Positions 9,469 to 17,701 of a stretch of 64,000 nt of DNA are shown in pieces. The notes under the pieces are model-generated. The model saw only the letters and a program-made list of their open reading frames with translations. It was not told where the DNA came from and made no database searches. The stretch spans positions 2,108,001 through 2,172,000 of the forward strand of contig CAVYPZ010000003.1 of NCBI GenBank assembly GCA_963770535.1. The letters are read 5' to 3'. The first letter of the stretch is position 1, and every line of letters starts with the position of its first letter. Source of the DNA: RYN-230 sp963770535. GTDB lineage: Bacteria > Actinomycetota > Actinomycetes > Streptosporangiales > Streptosporangiaceae. The position numbers and the translations under genes are program-made.

Positions 9469-10886
9469 CGCAGCCCGGTGGGGCCGCGCTGCGGGACGCC
9501 CGGCCGGCCTGTTTCTGGCTGGACCGCCCGGACGCCCCGGACCCCGCCGCGCCGCTGCGCGAGGACACCACCGCCGACCTGGCCGTGGTGGGCGCGGGGT
9601 TCACCGGGCTGTGGACGGCGCTGCTGGCCAAGGAGCGGGACCCGTCCGCCGACGTGGTGCTGCTGGAGGGCCGGGCGGCGGGCTGGGCCGCCTCCGGCCG
9701 CAACGGCGGGTTCTGCTCGGCCAGCCTCACCCACGGGCTGGCCAACGGCCTGGAACGGTTCGGGCCGGAGATGCCCGTGCTCGAGCGGCTCGGCCGGGAG
9801 AACCTGGATGAGATCGCGGCCACCGTGACCCGGCACGGCATCGACTGCGGCTTCGAGCGCACCGGCGAGCTGGCCGTCGCGACCCAGCCCTGGCACCTGC
9901 CCGGCCTGTGGGACCACGCCGCCGCCGCGCGCCACCTGGCCGCCGTCTCCGGGGCGCCGGGCGCGCCGCCGCAGCTGCTGGACGCGGAGGCGGTACGGGC
10001 CGAGATCGCCTCGCCGGCCTTCTACGGCGGGCTGTGGGACCGGGACGGGTGTGCCCTCGTGGACCCGGCCCGCCTGGCCTGGGGGCTGCGCCGGGCCTGC
10101 CTGGAGGCGGGCGTGCGGATCTACGAGCAGACCCCGGTCGGCGCGATCGCGGCGGAGGGACCGGGCCTGCGGCTGTCTGCCCCGCACGGGAGCGTGCGCG
10201 CGCCGCGCGCCGCCCTGGGGACCGGCGCCTACGCTCCGCTGCTGCGCCGCCTGCGGCGGTACCTGGTGCCGGTCTACGACTACGCGATGATGACCGAGCC
10301 GCTGTCCGCCGCGCAGCGGGACAGTATCGGCTGGGAGCACCGGCAGGGTGTCGGTGACCTGGCCAACCAGTTCCACTACTACCGGCTCACCGGCGACGGC
10401 CGGATCCTGTGGGGCGGGTACGACGCGGTCTATTACAGCGGCGGCCTGATCACCGCCGGGCGCGATCAGCGGCCCGCGACCTTCACCCGGCTGGCCGCGC
10501 ACTTCTTCGAGACGTTCCCGCAGCTCGAAGGGCTCCGGTTCACGCACACCTGGGGCGGCGTGATCGACACCTGCAGCCGGTTCTGCGTGTTCTTCGGCAC
10601 CGCCCGCCGCGGGCGGGTGGCCTACGCCGCGGGCTACACGGGGCTGGGCGTGGGCGCCTCGCGGTTCGCCGGGAATGTGCTGCTCGACCTGCTCGGCGGG
10701 CAGCAGACCGAGCGGACCGCCCTGGGCATGGTGGGCGGCAGGCCGGTGCCGTTCCCGCCCGAGCCGCTGCGCTCCGCGGTGATCCAGCTGACCCGGGCGT
10801 CGCTGGCCCGCGCCGACCGCCGCGGGGGGCGCCGGGACCTGTGGCTGCGCACCCTCGACCGGCTGGGCCTGGGGTTTGACTCGTAG
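9465..10886 (+). CDS. FAD-dependent amine oxidoreductase (PuuB/DadA-like)
   Basis: This flavoprotein of 473 residues belongs to the glycine oxidase/gamma-glutamylputrescine oxidase superfamily. The dinucleotide-binding motif VVGAGFTGLWTALLAKE is near residue 42 and GWAASGRNGGFCSA, typical of PuuB-type enzymes, near 75. A C-terminal FAD-contacting stretch, AAGYTGLGVGASRFAGN, is near 385. It probably oxidises a (derivatised) polyamine or amino acid to an aldehyde, with peroxide as by-product. The ATG at 9465 overlaps the preceding stop by four bases. No gamma-glutamylpolyamine synthetase lies nearby, so an exact PuuB role is not proven. Confidence 0.85.
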   Translation: MTQPGGAALRDARPACFWLDRPDAPDPAAPLREDTTADLAVVGAGFTGLWTALLAKERDPSADVVLLEGRAAGWAASGRNGGFCSASLTHGLANGLERFGPEMPVLERLGRENLDEIAATVTRHGIDCGFERTGELAVATQPWHLPGLWDHAAAARHLAAVSGAPGAPPQLLDAEAVRAEIASPAFYGGLWDRDGCALVDPARLAWGLRRACLEAGVRIYEQTPVGAIAAEGPGLRLSAPHGSVRAPRAALGTGAYAPLLRRLRRYLVPVYDYAMMTEPLSAAQRDSIGWEHRQGVGDLANQFHYYRLTGDGRILWGGYDAVYYSGGLITAGRDQRPATFTRLAAHFFETFPQLEGLRFTHTWGGVIDTCSRFCVFFGTARRGRVAYAAGYTGLGVGASRFAGNVLLDLLGGQQTERTALGMVGGRPVPFPPEPLRSAVIQLTRASLARADRRGGRRDLWLRTLDRLGLGFDS

Positions 10887-10955
10887 TTCAGCCTCACGCG
10901 GTAGGGTGTGCTGCTGCGGGACGAACCGGGGGATGCGCTCCGAAGGGTGGCAGTG

Positions 10956-11789
10956 ATGGCAGGCGAATGGCTCGGCGCGCCGCTTCCCGCGGACGACGAG
11001 GAGCAGGTCGACTTCGACACCAGCGTGGCGCATATCGCCCGGGTGTACGACTACTGGCTGGGTGGCAAGGACAATTTCGAAGCCGACCGGCAGGCGGGGG
11101 AGGAGGCGCTGGCCGCCTACCCCGACCTGGTCTCCTCGGTGCGGGCCAACCGGGCGTTCCTGGCCCGCGGGGTGCGGTTCCTGGCCGCGGAGGCCGGGGT
11201 CCGCCAGTTCCTGGACATCGGCACCGGCATTCCCAGCGCCAACAACACCCATGAGGTGGCCCAGTCCATCGCGCCGGAAAGCCGCGTCATCTACGTGGAC
11301 AACGACCCGATCGTGCTGGCCCACGCCCGCGCCCTGCTCGTCGGCCGGCCCGAGGGCACGACCGACTACCTCGACGCCGACCTGCGCGAGACCGAGAAGA
11401 TCCTCGGCCACGCCCGGGGCCTGCTCGACTTCTCCCGGCCGGTCGCGGTCATGCTGGTCGCGGTGCTGCACCTGATAGGGCCCGAGGACTACCCGTACAG
11501 CATCGTGAGCCAGCTGATGGACGCGGTGCCGGCGGGCAGCTACCTGCTGCTGTCCCACGTGGCCTCGGACATCGAGCCGGAGAAGATGGCCGAGATGGGC
11601 AAGCGGCTCAACCGGCTGCTCGCCCAGAAGGGCTCTTACCGCAGCCAGGCCGAGGTCGCGGACTTCTTCGCCGGGCTCGAACTGGTCGAGCCCGGTGTCG
11701 TCCCCGTGCAGCACTGGCGGCAGGATTCCGACGTCGAGGGGGCCCGCCGGGCCGCCATGTGGGGCGGGGTCGCCCGCAAGAACGGCTGA
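10956..11789 (+). CDS. S-adenosyl methyltransferase family protein (Methyltransf_19, formerly DUF574)
   Basis: This 277-residue protein matches the actinobacterial SAM methyltransferase family often found in many copies in Streptomyces-like genomes. Family landmarks are HIARVYDYWLGGKDNFEADR near residue 30, the SAM-binding segment FLDIGTGIPSANNTHEVAQ near 85, and YVDNDPIVLAHARALL. The ATG at 10956 has GAAGGG upstream; an in-frame codon at 10908 is less well placed. The substrate of this family is generally unknown. It follows the amine operon by 70 bases but shows no functional link to it. Confidence 0.88.
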   Translation: MAGEWLGAPLPADDEEQVDFDTSVAHIARVYDYWLGGKDNFEADRQAGEEALAAYPDLVSSVRANRAFLARGVRFLAAEAGVRQFLDIGTGIPSANNTHEVAQSIAPESRVIYVDNDPIVLAHARALLVGRPEGTTDYLDADLRETEKILGHARGLLDFSRPVAVMLVAVLHLIGPEDYPYSIVSQLMDAVPAGSYLLLSHVASDIEPEKMAEMGKRLNRLLAQKGSYRSQAEVADFFAGLELVEPGVVPVQHWRQDSDVEGARRAAMWGGVARKNG

Positions 11790-11830
11790 TCCGCCGCGTT
11801 GACGGGGCGGCCCGCCGGCTCGTACAGTCG

Positions 11831-11844
11831 TCTCATATATGAGA
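11831..11844. promoter_or_regulatory. Candidate operator of the GntR regulator
   Basis: TCTCATATATGAGA is a perfect 14-bp palindrome in an AT-rich patch 36-49 bases before the GntR start. FadR-subfamily regulators commonly bind short palindromes at their own promoters, so autoregulation is likely. Binding is inferred. Confidence 0.6.
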
Positions 11845-11879
11845 TGCCGTATGCGAGTATGCGCGGGCGGAGGTTCCCG

Positions 11880-12668
11880 GTGAGCACCGCGATCGTCCCG
11901 CCCGCCCGCAGTTTCCTCAACGGTTCGGCCGGGGCGGCCCCCTCCCGCACCGAGGCCGTCCTGGATGCGATCAAGCACGCGATCCTGGCCGGTGAGCTGC
12001 GTCCCGGGCAGGGCCTCGTGGAGACCGAGCTGGCCCAGCTGCTCGGCGTGTCCAAGACCCCGGTCCGCGAGGCGCTGAAGACCCTCGCGGGAGCGGGCCT
12101 GGTCAGCATGAGCCCGTACCGGGGCGCCACCGTCCGGACCATCGACCCGGCCAGCGCGGCCGCCATCTACGACCTGCGGCTCCTGCTGGAGCCGGAAGGC
12201 GTCCGCCGCGCCGTCCGGGCGGGCGTGGATCAGGCCGGCCCCGCCGGGCAGGCCGGCCCGGCCGGATCTGCCGGGCCTGCCAGGCTGGCCGCCGGTCCCT
12301 GGGCGGCCGCCCAGGACGCGCTGGCCGCCTCGGACGCCGCCGCCGGCCAGGCCCAGCGCAGCCTGGCCAACCGGGAGTTCCACCGCGCCCTGTACCTGGC
12401 CTGCGGCAACGCCCTGCTGGTGAAGACCCTCGACGACCTGCGCGACCAGACCGCGCTGGTGTCCGTGCTCTCCTGGGAGCAGGGTGCGTCGTGGCAGCAG
12501 GAGGCGGCCGAGCACCGGGCCATCCTGGCCGCGGCACGCAGCGGCGCGGCCGACGAGGCCGCGGACCTGCTCCACGCGCACATCGCCGGTTTCGCGGGCC
12601 GGCATTTCCCCCCGCCCGTCCGCGGCGCCCCGGCTTCCGCCACCGAATGGAGTACCCATGCGCCTTGA
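11880..12668 (+). CDS. GntR family (FadR/FCD-type) transcriptional regulator
   Basis: The protein has 262 residues. The N-terminal winged helix reads AVLDAIKHAILAGELRPGQG and ETELAQLLGVSKTPVREALK. The C-terminal half is an FCD-type helical ligand domain. An Ala/Gly/Pro-rich insertion (about residues 118-140, from a run of GGCCGGCC-like repeats) interrupts it. GTG 11880 was chosen because GGCGGAGG sits at 11866-11873 and the palindromic operator then lies upstream; earlier in-frame codons would put the operator inside the gene. The stop overlaps the next start by 11 bases, so it is the first gene of the uronate operon it presumably controls. A uronate or aldarate inducer is likely. Confidence 0.9.
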   Translation: MSTAIVPPARSFLNGSAGAAPSRTEAVLDAIKHAILAGELRPGQGLVETELAQLLGVSKTPVREALKTLAGAGLVSMSPYRGATVRTIDPASAAAIYDLRLLLEPEGVRRAVRAGVDQAGPAGQAGPAGSAGPARLAAGPWAAAQDALAASDAAAGQAQRSLANREFHRALYLACGNALLVKTLDDLRDQTALVSVLSWEQGASWQQEAAEHRAILAAARSGAADEAADLLHAHIAGFAGRHFPPPVRGAPASATEWSTHAP

Positions 12669-13596
12669 CCCTGCCGTCGCCGACGAGTTCCTGGAGATCC
12701 TGGCGACCGTCGCCGCTGTCCCGGTGACCCCGTTCGGCCCGGACGGCACCCCGGACTGGGACTGTCACGCGCGGCTCATCCACCGCCTGGTCGAGAACGG
12801 GGTCACCCTGGTCACCCCGAACGGCAACACCGGGGAGTTCTACACGCTGACCGCTGAGGAGACCCGGGCCGCCGCCGAGTCGGCCATCCGTGCCGTCCGG
12901 GGGCGGGCCGAGGTGCTGGCCGGCGTCGGCCACGACGTGCCGGCCGCCATCGGCTCCGCGACCCACGCCCGCGCGGCCGGGGCCCGCATGATCATGATTC
13001 ACCAGCCGGTCAGCCCGTACCTCTCGGCCGACGGCTGGGTCGACTACAACGCGGCCATCGCCGAGGCCGTGCCCGACATGGGCGTCGTGCTGTACATCCG
13101 CGACGCGAAGATCACCGGCCGGCACATCCGCCGGCTCGGCAAGCAGTGCCCGAACGTCGTGGGCGTCAAGTACGGCGTGCGCGACATGGTGAGCTTCGCC
13201 GGCGTGGCGCGGGACGCGGGCCTGGCCCGGTTCACCTGGCTGGCGGGGCTGGCCGAGCTGACCGCGCCGGGCTGCTGGGCGTACGGGGCGCGCGGCTTCA
13301 CCTCCGGGCTGGCTAACGTCGCGCCCCGCATCTCCGTCGGCATGCTGGAGGCGCTCCAGTCCGGTGATCACCCGGGGGCCCAGCGGCTCTGGGCTGAGTG
13401 CCGGGCGTTCGAGGAGCTGCGGGCCGCGGATTCGTCCGCGGACAACGTGAGCGTGGTCAAGGAAGCCCTGGCCCAGCTGGGGCTGGCCCGCCGGGACGTC
13501 CGCCCGCCCAGCCGCCTGCTGCCAGGCGAGATACGGGCCGAGATCGGCAAGATCCTGGCCGGCTGGGGCCTGGACAGCCTGGACGGCGGTCAGTGA
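12658..13596 (+). CDS. DapA-family lyase, probable 5-dehydro-4-deoxyglucarate dehydratase
   Basis: This class I aldolase-fold enzyme of the dihydrodipicolinate synthase superfamily has 312 residues. Visible landmarks are NGNTGEFYTLTAEE (substrate carboxylate loop, near 60), the catalytic tyrosine in MGVVLYIRDAK near 145 and the Schiff-base lysine in NVVGVKYGVRDM near 170. In an operon with uronate dehydrogenase and ketoglutarate-semialdehyde dehydrogenase, the expected reaction is 5-keto-4-deoxyglucarate to 2,5-dioxopentanoate plus CO2 and water. A 2-keto-3-deoxypentonate dehydratase (Weimberg-type route) is the alternative. ATG 12658 lies within the end of the GntR gene. Confidence 0.82.
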   Translation: MRLDPAVADEFLEILATVAAVPVTPFGPDGTPDWDCHARLIHRLVENGVTLVTPNGNTGEFYTLTAEETRAAAESAIRAVRGRAEVLAGVGHDVPAAIGSATHARAAGARMIMIHQPVSPYLSADGWVDYNAAIAEAVPDMGVVLYIRDAKITGRHIRRLGKQCPNVVGVKYGVRDMVSFAGVARDAGLARFTWLAGLAELTAPGCWAYGARGFTSGLANVAPRISVGMLEALQSGDHPGAQRLWAECRAFEELRAADSSADNVSVVKEALAQLGLARRDVRPPSRLLPGEIRAEIGKILAGWGLDSLDGGQ

Positions 13597-15350
13597 GCCC
13601 CCCCGGCCCGGACGGCGCGGCCCGCCTCGCCCCCGGGCAGCTGCGCAGCTATGGCTGGTTCGGCGGGGACGGGATGCGCGCGTTCAGCCACGGCACCCGG
13701 ATGCGCCAGCTTGGCGCCAGCCCCGAGGACTACCTGGGCAAGCCGATCATCGCGATCGTGAACACCTGGTCCGAGCTGAACCCCTGCCACATGCACCTGC
13801 GCGAGCGGGCCGAGCAGGTCAAGCGGGGCATCTGGGAGGCAGGCGGCTTCCCGGCCGAGTTCGGCGTGGCCTCACTGTCGGAGACGTTCCAGAAGCCGAC
13901 CCCGATGCTGTACCGCAACCTGCTGGCCATGGACACCGAGGAACTGCTCAGGTCCTACCCGGCGGACGGCGCCGTGCTGATGGGCGGCTGCGACAAGACC
14001 ACGCCCGCGCTGATCATGGGTGCGGCCAGCGCCGGGATCCCCGCCATCTACCTGCCCGCCGGGCCGATGCTGCGGGGCAGCTACCGCGGCTCCACCCTGG
14101 GCAGCGGCACCGACCTGTGGAAGTACTGGGACGACAAGCGGGCCGGCCTGATCGGCGACTGCGAGATGGCCGACCTGGCCTGCGGCATCGCCCGGTCGCC
14201 CGGCCACTGCATGACGATGGGCACGGCCTCCACCATGACGTCCGCGGCGGAGGCGCTGGGCATGACGCTGCCGGGGGCGGCGTCCATCCCCGCGGTCGAT
14301 TCCGCGCACTACCGGATGGCCACCGCGACCGGCCGCCGGATCGTCGGCATGGCCTGGGAGAACCTCACCCCGGACCGGATCCTCACCGCCGAGGCGTTCG
14401 AGGACGCGGTGGCCACGGTGCTGGCCCTGGGCGGCTCCACCAACGCCGTGATCCATCTCATCGCGATGGCGGGCCGGTGCGGTGTGCCGCTGACCCTCCG
14501 CGACTTCGACGACATCTCGCGCCGGGTCCCGGTCCTGGCCAACATCCGGCCGGGCGGGAAATACCTGATGGAGGACTTCTACTACGCCGGGGGGCTGCCG
14601 GCGCTGCTGGCCAGGCTGGCCGCGGTGCCCGGCGCGCTGCACACGGGCCGGATCACGGTCACCGGCCGGCCGCTGGCCGACCAGCTGGCCGGGGCCGAGG
14701 TCTACAACGACGACGTCATCCGTGACCCGGGGACCGCGCTGTCCGCCGAGGCCGGCCTGGCCGTGCTGCGCGGCAACCTGGCCCCCGACGGGGCGGTGAT
14801 CAAGCACATCGCGGCCGACCCGGCGCTGCTCAAGCACGCGGGCCCGGCGGTCGTGTTCGACAGCTACCACGAGATGCAGCGGCAGATCAACGACCCGGCC
14901 CTGGGCGTGACCGCCGATTCCGTGCTCGTGCTGCGGAACGCGGGCCCGCTCGGCGGGCCGGGCATGCCCGAGTACGGGATGCTCCCCATCCCGGACTACC
15001 TGCTGGCCCAGGGCGTGCGGGACATGGTCCGGATCTCCGACGCGCGGATGAGCGGTACCAGCTACGGCGCGTGCGTGCTGCACGTCGCGCCCGAATCGTA
15101 CGTGGGCGGGCCGCTGGCGCTGGTCCGCACCGGCGACGTGATCACCCTGGACGTCGCGGAGCGGGCGCTGCGGGTCGAGGTGGAGGACGCCGAGCTGGCC
15201 CGGCGGCGCGCTGCCTGGCAGCCGCCGCCCCCCCGGTTCGAACGCGGGTACGGCGCGCTGTACGCGGAGCAGGTCACGCAGGCCGACCAGGGCTGCGATT
15301 TCGAGTTCCTCGCCCGCCCGGGCCGCAACCCCGAGCCCGACCCCCGCTGA
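13593..15350 (+). CDS. IlvD/Edd family dehydratase (sugar-acid dehydratase)
   Basis: This 585-residue Fe-S dehydratase belongs to the IlvD/Edd family. Candidate cluster cysteines are in LNPCHMHL (near 65), GGCDKTTPAL and SPGHCMTMGTASTM. C-terminal landmarks are GMLPIPDYL and RMSGTSYGACVLHV. The protein resembles the pentonate/hexonate dehydratase branch more than branched-chain IlvD, because no other branched-chain genes are near. Here it would dehydrate an aldarate formed after the uronate dehydrogenase, a step usually done by an enolase-family enzyme. The GTG start overlaps the preceding stop (GTGA). Confidence 0.88.
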   Translation: MSPPGPDGAARLAPGQLRSYGWFGGDGMRAFSHGTRMRQLGASPEDYLGKPIIAIVNTWSELNPCHMHLRERAEQVKRGIWEAGGFPAEFGVASLSETFQKPTPMLYRNLLAMDTEELLRSYPADGAVLMGGCDKTTPALIMGAASAGIPAIYLPAGPMLRGSYRGSTLGSGTDLWKYWDDKRAGLIGDCEMADLACGIARSPGHCMTMGTASTMTSAAEALGMTLPGAASIPAVDSAHYRMATATGRRIVGMAWENLTPDRILTAEAFEDAVATVLALGGSTNAVIHLIAMAGRCGVPLTLRDFDDISRRVPVLANIRPGGKYLMEDFYYAGGLPALLARLAAVPGALHTGRITVTGRPLADQLAGAEVYNDDVIRDPGTALSAEAGLAVLRGNLAPDGAVIKHIAADPALLKHAGPAVVFDSYHEMQRQINDPALGVTADSVLVLRNAGPLGGPGMPEYGMLPIPDYLLAQGVRDMVRISDARMSGTSYGACVLHVAPESYVGGPLALVRTGDVITLDVAERALRVEVEDAELARRRAAWQPPPPRFERGYGALYAEQVTQADQGCDFEFLARPGRNPEPDPR

Positions 15351-15388
15351 GCCGGCCGCCCAGCCGTGAGCGCGTAGGGTCGACTGCC

Positions 15389-16198
15389 GTGCCGACCATA
15401 CTCATCACCGGCGGATCCGGCCGGATCGGGACCATGCTGCGGCAGCGGCTGGCCCGGGCCGGCCGCGTCCTGCGCCTGCTCGACATCACCCCGCCCGCCT
15501 CTCCCGGGCCCGACGAGGAGGTGATCGTGGCGTCGGTCACCGACCTGGCCGCGATGACCAGCGCCTGCGCGGGGGCGGAGGCCGTGATCCACCTGGGCGG
15601 GCTATCCGGCGAGGGTCCCTGGGACAAGATCGTCGAGATCAACATCCAGGGCACCTACAGCGTGTTCGAGGCGGCCCGCCGGGCCGGCGTGCCCCGGGTC
15701 ATCTTCGCCTCGTCCAACCATGCGGTCGGGTTCACCCCGCCCTCGGGGTTCCCCGTCCCGGACTACGCGTTTCCCGCTCCGGACACCTACTACGGGGTGT
15801 CCAAGGTCACCGGGGAGGCGCTGGCCTCGATGTACCACCACCGCTACGGCCTCGACGCGATCTGCCTGCGCATCCTGTCCTGCTTCGAGCGGCCGGCCAG
15901 CACCCGGATGCTGTCCACCTGGCTGTCCCCGGACGACGCCGGGCGGCTGTTCGAGGCGTGCCTGGCCGCGAGGCGGCCCGGCTTCCGGGTGGCTTTCGGC
16001 GTGTCGGCCAACACCCGCGGCGGCTGGGTCAGCCTGGACGAGGCCCGCGCCCTGGGCTACGAGCCGCGTGACGACGCGGAGGACTACGCAGCCGAGGTCA
16101 TCGCGGCCCACGGCGAACCGGATCCCGGCGATCCGGTGCTCGCCTACCTGGGCGGGGAATTCACCCGGCCCGATTTCGACGCGGACCACCTGACCTAA
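15389..16198 (+). CDS. udh: NAD-dependent uronate dehydrogenase
   Basis: This 269-residue extended-SDR protein closely matches uronate dehydrogenase landmarks. They are the nucleotide-binding ITGGSGRIGTMLRQRL at the N-terminus, IHLGGLSGEGPW near 68, FASSNHAVGF near 108, the catalytic YYGVSK near 136 and RMLSTWLSPDD near 172. It oxidises D-glucuronate or D-galacturonate to the aldaro-lactone. GTG 15389 was chosen because it places the nucleotide motif at the usual distance from the N-terminus; longer readings pass through the preceding gene. Its place between the dehydratase and the semialdehyde dehydrogenase defines the operon as an oxidative uronate pathway. Confidence 0.87.
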   Translation: MPTILITGGSGRIGTMLRQRLARAGRVLRLLDITPPASPGPDEEVIVASVTDLAAMTSACAGAEAVIHLGGLSGEGPWDKIVEINIQGTYSVFEAARRAGVPRVIFASSNHAVGFTPPSGFPVPDYAFPAPDTYYGVSKVTGEALASMYHHRYGLDAICLRILSCFERPASTRMLSTWLSPDDAGRLFEACLAARRPGFRVAFGVSANTRGGWVSLDEARALGYEPRDDAEDYAAEVIAAHGEPDPGDPVLAYLGGEFTRPDFDADHLT

Positions 16199-16218
16199 CA
16201 GCAGAGAACGGACGGTTC

Positions 16219-17673
16219 ATGATCCAGGGATATGACCCGCGCACCGGCAAGCCGGCCGGGGAACCGGTCGCCGAGACCAGCGACGGCGCCGTGGACGCGG
16301 CCGCCCAGACGGCCGCCGCGGCCCGGCCCGGCTGGGAGGCCATGGGCCCGGCTGGCCGGGCGGCGGCGCTCCGGGCGGTGGCCGGCGCGCTGGATGCCCA
16401 GGGCGCGGAGCTGGCCGCGGTGGCGGACACCGAGACCGCGCTGGGCAGCACCCGGCTGACCGGCGAGGTGGCCCGCACCACCGGCCAGCTGCGGATGTTC
16501 GCGGACGTCCTCGAGGACGGCGGCTACCTGGACGTGATCACCAGCCCGCCCGCCCAGGGCGTGCCGGGCCTGCGGCGGATGGTCCGGCCCGTCGGCCCCG
16601 TCGCGGTCTTCTCGGCGTCGAACTTCCCGTTCGCGTTCTCAGTGGCGGGCGGCGACACCGCATCGGCGCTGGCGGCCGGCTGCCCGGTGGTCGTGAAGGC
16701 CCACGAAGGCCATCCGCAGACCTCGGTCGCGACCGCCCGCATCGTGGCGGACGCGCTGGCGCAGGCCGGGGCGCCGGACGGAACGTTCGCGGTGATCTTT
16801 GGCGTGCCCGCCGGGGTCAGGCTGCTCCGCCATCCGGCGATCGCGGCGGCCGGCTTTACCGGGTCGGCCCGGGGCGGGCTCGCGCTGCAGCAGATCTGCG
16901 CCGGGCGGGACGTCCCGATCCCGTTCTACGGCGAGCTGGGCTCGGTCAACCCGGCCGTGGTCCTGCCCGGCGCGGCCGCGGCCCGCGCGGCCGAGACCGC
17001 CACCGGCTACGCCGCGTCGCTCACCCTCGGGTCGGGGCAGTTCTGCACCAACCCCGGGCTGCTGTTCATCCCGGACGACGAGGGCCTGCGCGCGGCCATC
17101 GCCGGAGCGGTCGGGGACGCCGCGGGCGCGCCCATGCTGTCCGAGCGGATTCACGCGGCCTACGGCGAGGCGGCCGCAGCGCTGGCCGGCCACCCCGCGA
17201 TCGCCCCGCTGGCCACCGGGCAGCCCGGCGAGGGCCCGTGGGCGGCGACCCCGCAGGCGTTCCTCACCAGCCTGGACGAGTTCGCGGCCGGGCTGCCGGA
17301 GCTGGCCGAGGAGCGGTTCGGGCCGGCCGGCCTGGTCATCACCTACCCGTCCGTGGACGCGCTGCTCCCGGTGCTGGCCCGCCTCGGCGGCAGCCTGGCC
17401 GGCAGCATCCACGCCGATCCGGGGTCCGCTGGCGACCTGGACGCCGCGGCGCCGGTGGCCGAGGTGTTCAGCCGCACCTCGGGCCGGGTGATCTGGAACG
17501 GCTGGCCCACCGGCGTGGCCGTGACCTGGGCGCAGCACCACGGCGGCCCGTTCCCTGCCACGACGAGCCCGCACTACACGTCGGTCGGCGCGACCGCCAT
17601 CCGCCGCTGGCTGATCCCCGTCACCTACCAGGACTTCCCGGACGAGCTGCTGCCCGCGCCACTGCGCCGGTGA
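16219..17673 (+). CDS. 2-Ketoglutarate semialdehyde dehydrogenase
   Basis: This 484-residue aldehyde dehydrogenase belongs to the ketoglutarate-semialdehyde/2,5-dioxovalerate branch. Landmarks are FSASNFPFAFSVAGGDTASA near 133, the glutamate in PFYGELGSVNP near 238, the catalytic cysteine in SGQFCTNPGL near 274 and the branch-typical tail segment RVIWNGWPTGVAVTWAQHHG near 420. It completes the pathway by making 2-oxoglutarate for the TCA cycle. ATG 16219 follows the udh stop by 20 bases. Confidence 0.9.
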   Translation: MIQGYDPRTGKPAGEPVAETSDGAVDAAAQTAAAARPGWEAMGPAGRAAALRAVAGALDAQGAELAAVADTETALGSTRLTGEVARTTGQLRMFADVLEDGGYLDVITSPPAQGVPGLRRMVRPVGPVAVFSASNFPFAFSVAGGDTASALAAGCPVVVKAHEGHPQTSVATARIVADALAQAGAPDGTFAVIFGVPAGVRLLRHPAIAAAGFTGSARGGLALQQICAGRDVPIPFYGELGSVNPAVVLPGAAAARAAETATGYAASLTLGSGQFCTNPGLLFIPDDEGLRAAIAGAVGDAAGAPMLSERIHAAYGEAAAALAGHPAIAPLATGQPGEGPWAATPQAFLTSLDEFAAGLPELAEERFGPAGLVITYPSVDALLPVLARLGGSLAGSIHADPGSAGDLDAAAPVAEVFSRTSGRVIWNGWPTGVAVTWAQHHGGPFPATTSPHYTSVGATAIRRWLIPVTYQDFPDELLPAPLRR

Positions 17674-17701
17674 TGGGGGCCCGGTGGGCGGAGCAGGATC
17701 A

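Noticed and set aside
9432..12749. A 1105-codon open frame on the minus strand
   Set aside because: It lies opposite the oxidase, methyltransferase and GntR genes, all with clear motifs. Its product is a Gly/Arg/Pro-rich shadow typical of GC-rich DNA.
13593..15350. Branched-chain amino acid dehydratase (ilvD)
   Set aside because: The fold is the same family, but the operon context is sugar-acid catabolism and no ilv or leu genes are near.
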